Origin: an uncultured Gammaproteobacteria bacterium
Lineage (GTDB): Bacteria > Pseudomonadota > Gammaproteobacteria > Enterobacterales > Psychrobiaceae
Assembly: GCA_937139475.1 (NCBI GenBank)
Contig: CAKZQF010000160.1
Coordinates: 1-64,000, forward strand
Direction: 5' to 3'
DNA length: 64,000 bases
Within the stretch, counting starts at the first letter, position 1; each line of letters begins with the position of its first letter. The position numbers were made by a program, and so were the translations under genes. Below are positions 60,635 through 64,000 of this stretch, in pieces. Under the pieces are notes generated by a model, which worked only from the letters and a program-made list of their open reading frames with translations, had not been told where the DNA came from and searched no databases.

Positions 60635-61849
60635 ATGAAACGTGCAGTTATCACAGGTTTAGGCGTTGTATCAAGTATTGGTAATAACGCGGAAGAAGTT
60701 ACTCAAGCATTGCGCGAAGGGCGCAGTGGTATCAGCTACTCTGAGCAGTTTGAAGAATATGGACTGCGCAGTCGTGTGTGGGGCAACATTGACCTTGATC
60801 CTAGCGAATTTGTTGATCGTAAGGCGATGCGCTTTATGGGCAAAGCATCAGCGTACACCTATATCGCTATGCAACAAGCAATTGATGATTCAAAGTTAAC
60901 ACCAGAAATGGTATCAAACTTCCGTACTGGTATCGTTGCCGGTACTGGTGGCGCAGCATCATCAGATCAGGTTATTGCGGCAGACAAGCTACGTGACAAA
61001 GGGGTAAAGCGTGTAGGGCCTTATTTAGTGCCACGCATTATGTCAAGCACTGCGTCTGCAACGCTTGCTACACCGTTTAAAATTAAAGGCATAAACTATT
61101 CAATTAGCTCTGCTTGTGCAACATCTGCACACTGTATCGGTCATGCATTGGAACAGATTCAATTGGGCAAGCAAGATATCGTATTTGCTGGTGGCGGCGA
61201 AGAAGTTGATTGGACGCTAGCGATGGGCTTTGACGCAATGGGAGCACTTTCTAGTAAATTCAATGATACACCGGAACGCGCTTCGCGTACCTATGATGCA
61301 AACCGTGATGGTTTCGTTATCTCTGGTGGTGGCGGCATGGTTGTTGTTGAAGAGCTTGAGCATGCACTTGCACGTGGTGCGCATATCTACGCTGAAATCG
61401 TTGGTTACGGCGCTACATCTGATGGTTTTGATATGGTTGCTCCGTCGGGCGAAGGGGCTGTCCGTTGTATGCAACAAGCGATGGCAACGACTGATTCAGA
61501 AATTGAATATATAAACACCCACGGTACGTCAACGCCGGTAGGTGATGTCAAAGAGCTGGGTGCTATTAAAGAATTATTCAGCGATAAGGTACCTGCTTTT
61601 GGTTCAACTAAATCACTGACAGGTCATGCGTTGGGCGCTGCTGGTGTACATGAAGCAATTTACTCGTTATTAATGATGGAAAATGGTTTTATCGCGCCGT
61701 CTATTAATGTTGAGGAAGTTGATGAGCAGGCGAAAGGTATGCCAATCGTTACAAAATGCGAAGAACGCGCATTAACAACACTGATGTCTAATAGCTTTGG
61801 TTTTGGCGGTACGAACGCAACACTTATTTTTAAGAAGTTTGAAAAATAA
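60635..61849 (+). CDS. fabB: 3-oxoacyl-ACP synthase I
   Basis: Condensing enzyme for unsaturated and saturated fatty acid elongation; 404 aa, as in E. coli FabB (406). The catalytic triad is visible: C in [12 protein letters not shown] (about 163), H in [11 protein letters not shown] (about 298) and H in [15 protein letters not shown] (about 333), with the C-terminal [21 protein letters not shown] box lies near 60598-60603, without a clear -35. A terminator follows, so it is monocistronic. Confidence 0.98.
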   Translation: MKRAVITGLGVVSSIGNNAEEVTQALREGRSGISYSEQFEEYGLRSRVWGNIDLDPSEFVDRKAMRFMGKASAYTYIAMQQAIDDSKLTPEMVSNFRTGIVAGTGGAASSDQVIAADKLRDKGVKRVGPYLVPRIMSSTASATLATPFKIKGINYSISSACATSAHCIGHALEQIQLGKQDIVFAGGGEEVDWTLAMGFDAMGALSSKFNDTPERASRTYDANRDGFVISGGGGMVVVEELEHALARGAHIYAEIVGYGATSDGFDMVAPSGEGAVRCMQQAMATTDSEIEYINTHGTSTPVGDVKELGAIKELFSDKVPAFGSTKSLTGHALGAAGVHEAIYSLLMMENGFIAPSINVEEVDEQAKGMPIVTKCEERALTTLMSNSFGFGGTNATLIFKKFEK

Positions 61850-61885
61850 GCTTCTTTGATAGGCTAGGGTCAACTGACCTGAAGA

Positions 61886-61913
61886 AAAGCTAGGCGAAAG
61901 CCTGGCTTTTTTA
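61886..61913 (+). terminator. Terminator after fabB
   Basis: AAAGCTAGGC-GAAA-GCCTGGCTTT, ten pairs with one wobble and a stable GAAA loop, followed by TTT. Confidence 0.88.
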
Positions 61914-62036
61914 TTTTTGGCCTCTGCATTATTGTTATTACAATGACCCAGGGGCCTAGTCCGGCGCTATTCATTAGCCGTTGGCTTTGATACAATCGCG
62001 CGCAACTTGTTTTGAGCCCTATAAGAACCAAACTTA

Positions 62037-63143
62037 ATGTTAAATGTATTAGCTGATGAGAACATGCCTTTTGTCGACGAGTTATTTAGTGGACTGGCAA
62101 ATGTTAAAAAAATGGGCGGCCGTGACATGCGCGCCGAAGACCTCATTGATGTGGATGTCTTGTTAGTGCGCTCAATCACCAAGGTTAATGAGCAGTTGCT
62201 AAATAGGGCGAATAGACTGCGCTTTGTGGGCACAGCGACAATAGGCGTTGACCATATCGACCAAGATTATTTGGCCGAGCGCTCAATTCCTTGGTCCAGC
62301 GCGCCTGGCTGTAATGCAACTGCAGTCGCAGAGTATGTTATTAGCGCATTACTGGCATTAGTGCCGGGTAATTTACAAGGTAAGACGGTTGCCATTGTTG
62401 GTGCTGGAAACATTGGAACTAGGTTAGCGGTTAAGCTAGAGGCCTTAGGTGTTAACTATTTTTATTGCGATCCACCTAAACAACGAGCCGGAAGCGAAGG
62501 GGACTATCGCGATCTTGACGCGGTAACACAGGCTGACATCATTTCATTGCATGTGCCGATTATTCGCAAGGGCATTGATTGTACAGAGCATATGGTGAAT
62601 GCAGAGTTTTTAAATCGACTAAAACCTGGCGCGGTATTAATTAATAGTTGTCGCGGAGATGTCGTGGACAACCAAGCGTTACGAGAGCACCTTTTAACTA
62701 AGCCGCCTTTGTACACTGTGATGGATGTTTGGCAAAATGAACCGATGATTGACCTTGAGTTATTAAAGCTCGTCGATATCGCGACACCGCATATTGCAGG
62801 CTACAGCCTTGAAGGAAAGGCCAATGGTACCTTTGCACTCTATCAAAAATGGTGCGAGCTATCTGGCGAACCAGCTGCTGTTCGGGTAGAGGATTTGTTA
62901 CCTAAGATGGCAATTGATAAAGTATCTATCAATCAAGGGGCCACAGAAGCAGTCATTACTAAGCTAGTACATTTAATATATGACATACGCGACGACGACC
63001 TTTTGTGCCGTCGTCAAGGTATTGACGCAAAAGGCTTTGATAATTTGAGAAAACAGTATAAAGTGCGCCGCGAATTTAGTGCTTTATCGTTAGATAATAC
63101 AGACAATCCTATGTTACTTAAACAACTAGGCTTTTCGTTGTAA
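62037..63143 (+). CDS. pdxB: 4-phosphoerythronate dehydrogenase
   Basis: D-isomer hydroxyacid dehydrogenase of 368 aa for the second step of pyridoxal phosphate synthesis (E. coli PdxB 378). It opens MLNVLADENMPFVDELF; the Rossmann motif VGAGNIGTRLAVKL is near 122-135; catalytic Arg in NSCRGDVVD (about 204), Glu in VWQNEP (about 233) and His in DIATPHIAGYS (about 250) are intact. A C-terminal dimerisation domain (about 285-368) is present. It precedes usg, as in E. coli. Confidence 0.97.
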   Translation: MLNVLADENMPFVDELFSGLANVKKMGGRDMRAEDLIDVDVLLVRSITKVNEQLLNRANRLRFVGTATIGVDHIDQDYLAERSIPWSSAPGCNATAVAEYVISALLALVPGNLQGKTVAIVGAGNIGTRLAVKLEALGVNYFYCDPPKQRAGSEGDYRDLDAVTQADIISLHVPIIRKGIDCTEHMVNAEFLNRLKPGAVLINSCRGDVVDNQALREHLLTKPPLYTVMDVWQNEPMIDLELLKLVDIATPHIAGYSLEGKANGTFALYQKWCELSGEPAAVRVEDLLPKMAIDKVSINQGATEAVITKLVHLIYDIRDDDLLCRRQGIDAKGFDNLRKQYKVRREFSALSLDNTDNPMLLKQLGFSL

Positions 63144-63194
63144 GTCCTAACCTATAATAATGCATAGTGAAAAATTAGTAACTGGAGAGAGATA

Positions 63195-64000
63195 ATGTCA
63201 GAACGATTTAATGTTGCCGTTTTTGGTGCAACAACTGCGCTAGGAAAAGCCGTGGTAGAGCTACTGCAAGAGCGTGAATTTCCCATTGACACGTTAACGG
63301 CCTTAGCCCAGGACGAGCAGGAAGATGCTTCAGTGCTGTTTAAGGGGAAAAATGTTGCGATCACCCCAGCGCAAAAGTTTGATTGGAATAAGGTTAACCT
63401 TGCATTCTTTTGTGATACTGATGAAGCCTCTTTAAAGCATGCACCGTTGGCTGCTGAGGCTGGTGTTGCTGTGATAGATGCAACCAATGCATTTAACCAG
63501 CGCCCTGAGATTCCGATGGTCATCCCACATATCAACACTGATGCGATTGGTGACTTCCGTAATGCGAACATCATTGTTAGCCCAAGTGCTAGTGTTGTGC
63601 AGCTATGGACCGTGCTTAAACCAATTTACGATCAGGTTGGGATTTCACGGATAAACGTAACTTGCCACCATTCGGTGAGCAGTGCCGGTAATCTTGGCAT
63701 CAATGAATTGGCCCGCCAATGTGGCAAGCTATTAAACGGCATGCAAGTAGAAGATAATCCATTTTCAGCTCAGCTTGCGTTTAATAATTTACCACAGGTA
63801 GGGACGTTACAAGATGATGGCTTAACCGACATTGAACAGCAACTTATTGATCAAAGCACCAAGCTGCTAGGCGATAGTTCGGTCATGATTAATCCGGTAA
63901 GTATAATGACACCGGTATTTTATGGTTTAGCACAATCAGTGAATATTGAAACAACTAATCCAGTAGAAGCGGACGATGTGGCCAACTGGCTTGACCTTGT
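63195..64000 (+). CDS. usg: Usg, semialdehyde dehydrogenase-like protein (N-terminal part)
   Basis: The gene runs off the window edge; 268 codons are visible. The fold is that of aspartate-semialdehyde dehydrogenase: NAD site VAVFGATTALGKAVVELL at the start (residues 7-24) and IINVTCHH-type blocks later. The loop that in Asd carries the catalytic cysteine reads SPSASVVQLW, without Cys, so oxidation of the aldehyde is not expected; this loss is known for Usg-1 proteins. It follows pdxB by 51 bases with GGAGAG ahead of the ATG, the E. coli pdxB-usg order. Confidence 0.88.
   Translation, partial: MSERFNVAVFGATTALGKAVVELLQEREFPIDTLTALAQDEQEDASVLFKGKNVAITPAQKFDWNKVNLAFFCDTDEASLKHAPLAAEAGVAVIDATNAFNQRPEIPMVIPHINTDAIGDFRNANIIVSPSASVVQLWTVLKPIYDQVGISRINVTCHHSVSSAGNLGINELARQCGKLLNGMQVEDNPFSAQLAFNNLPQVGTLQDDGLTDIEQQLIDQSTKLLGDSSVMINPVSIMTPVFYGLAQSVNIETTNPVEADDVANWLDL

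Overview
The window looks like chromosomal core DNA of a marine gammaproteobacterium, most likely of the order Alteromonadales (Colwelliaceae/Thalassotalea-like). This rests on gene content: E. coli-type tamAB, isc, napFDAGHBC, hisGDCBHAF(IE), argA of the classical gamma type and the pdxB-usg pair, together with a large TonB-dependent receptor and a nap-linked 46-residue membrane protein that I recall from Vibrio/Photobacterium relatives. The species assignment is inference; no rRNA or tRNA gene is visible. No prophage, insertion sequence, CRISPR array or defence island was seen.

Layout. 1-9 kb: tamB (cut by the window edge)/tamA, pepD, a purine permease, an Aer-like redox chemoreceptor, xseA and a purine phosphoribosyltransferase. 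9-14.2 kb: guaB-guaA (GMP synthesis), a BktB-like thiolase and tadA. 14.2-16.1 kb: a peptidoglycan pair, mepK and an LdtD-like L,D-transpeptidase. 16.4-22.4 kb: a signalling cluster of a response regulator with a decayed HD-GYP domain, a divergent sigma-54 response regulator, and a sensor kinase coupled to a periplasmic binding protein without any transporter. 22.5-28.4 kb: a decayed phosphomannomutase-like gene, an M14 peptidase and a TonB-dependent receptor whose leader carries nested inverted repeats covering the ribosome binding site. 28.5-35.7 kb: the complete his operon on the minus strand with a readable histidine leader peptide and attenuator. 36-45.6 kb: mscS, suhB, trmJ, and the iscRSUA-hscBA-fdx operon behind two tandem IscR boxes, then a beta-hydroxyacid dehydrogenase. 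45.6-52.8 kb: a small membrane protein with a possible leader ORF, then the periplasmic nitrate reductase operon napF-(46 aa protein)-napDAGHBC with two perfect FNR boxes. 53-64 kb: a lipoprotein, a fused ThrE-type exporter, a small LETM1-like protein, argA, cheV, trmN, mnmC, fabB, pdxB and usg (cut by the window edge).

How the genes work together. The nap genes form an anaerobic electron path from quinol through NapH/NapG or NapC to NapB and NapA; IscRSUA-HscBA-Fdx supplies Fe-S clusters that NapA, NapF, NapG and NapH need. The purine permease, phosphoribosyltransferase, guaB and guaA cover import, salvage and GMP synthesis. The M14 peptidase and TonB receptor suggest peptide foraging, which is inference from adjacency. 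The least ordinary parts are the 16.4-23.5 kb signalling cluster, with two pseudoenzyme-like proteins, and the structured leader of the TonB receptor. I found no clear wholly new system; the closest candidate is the binding-protein/kinase/two-regulator cluster.
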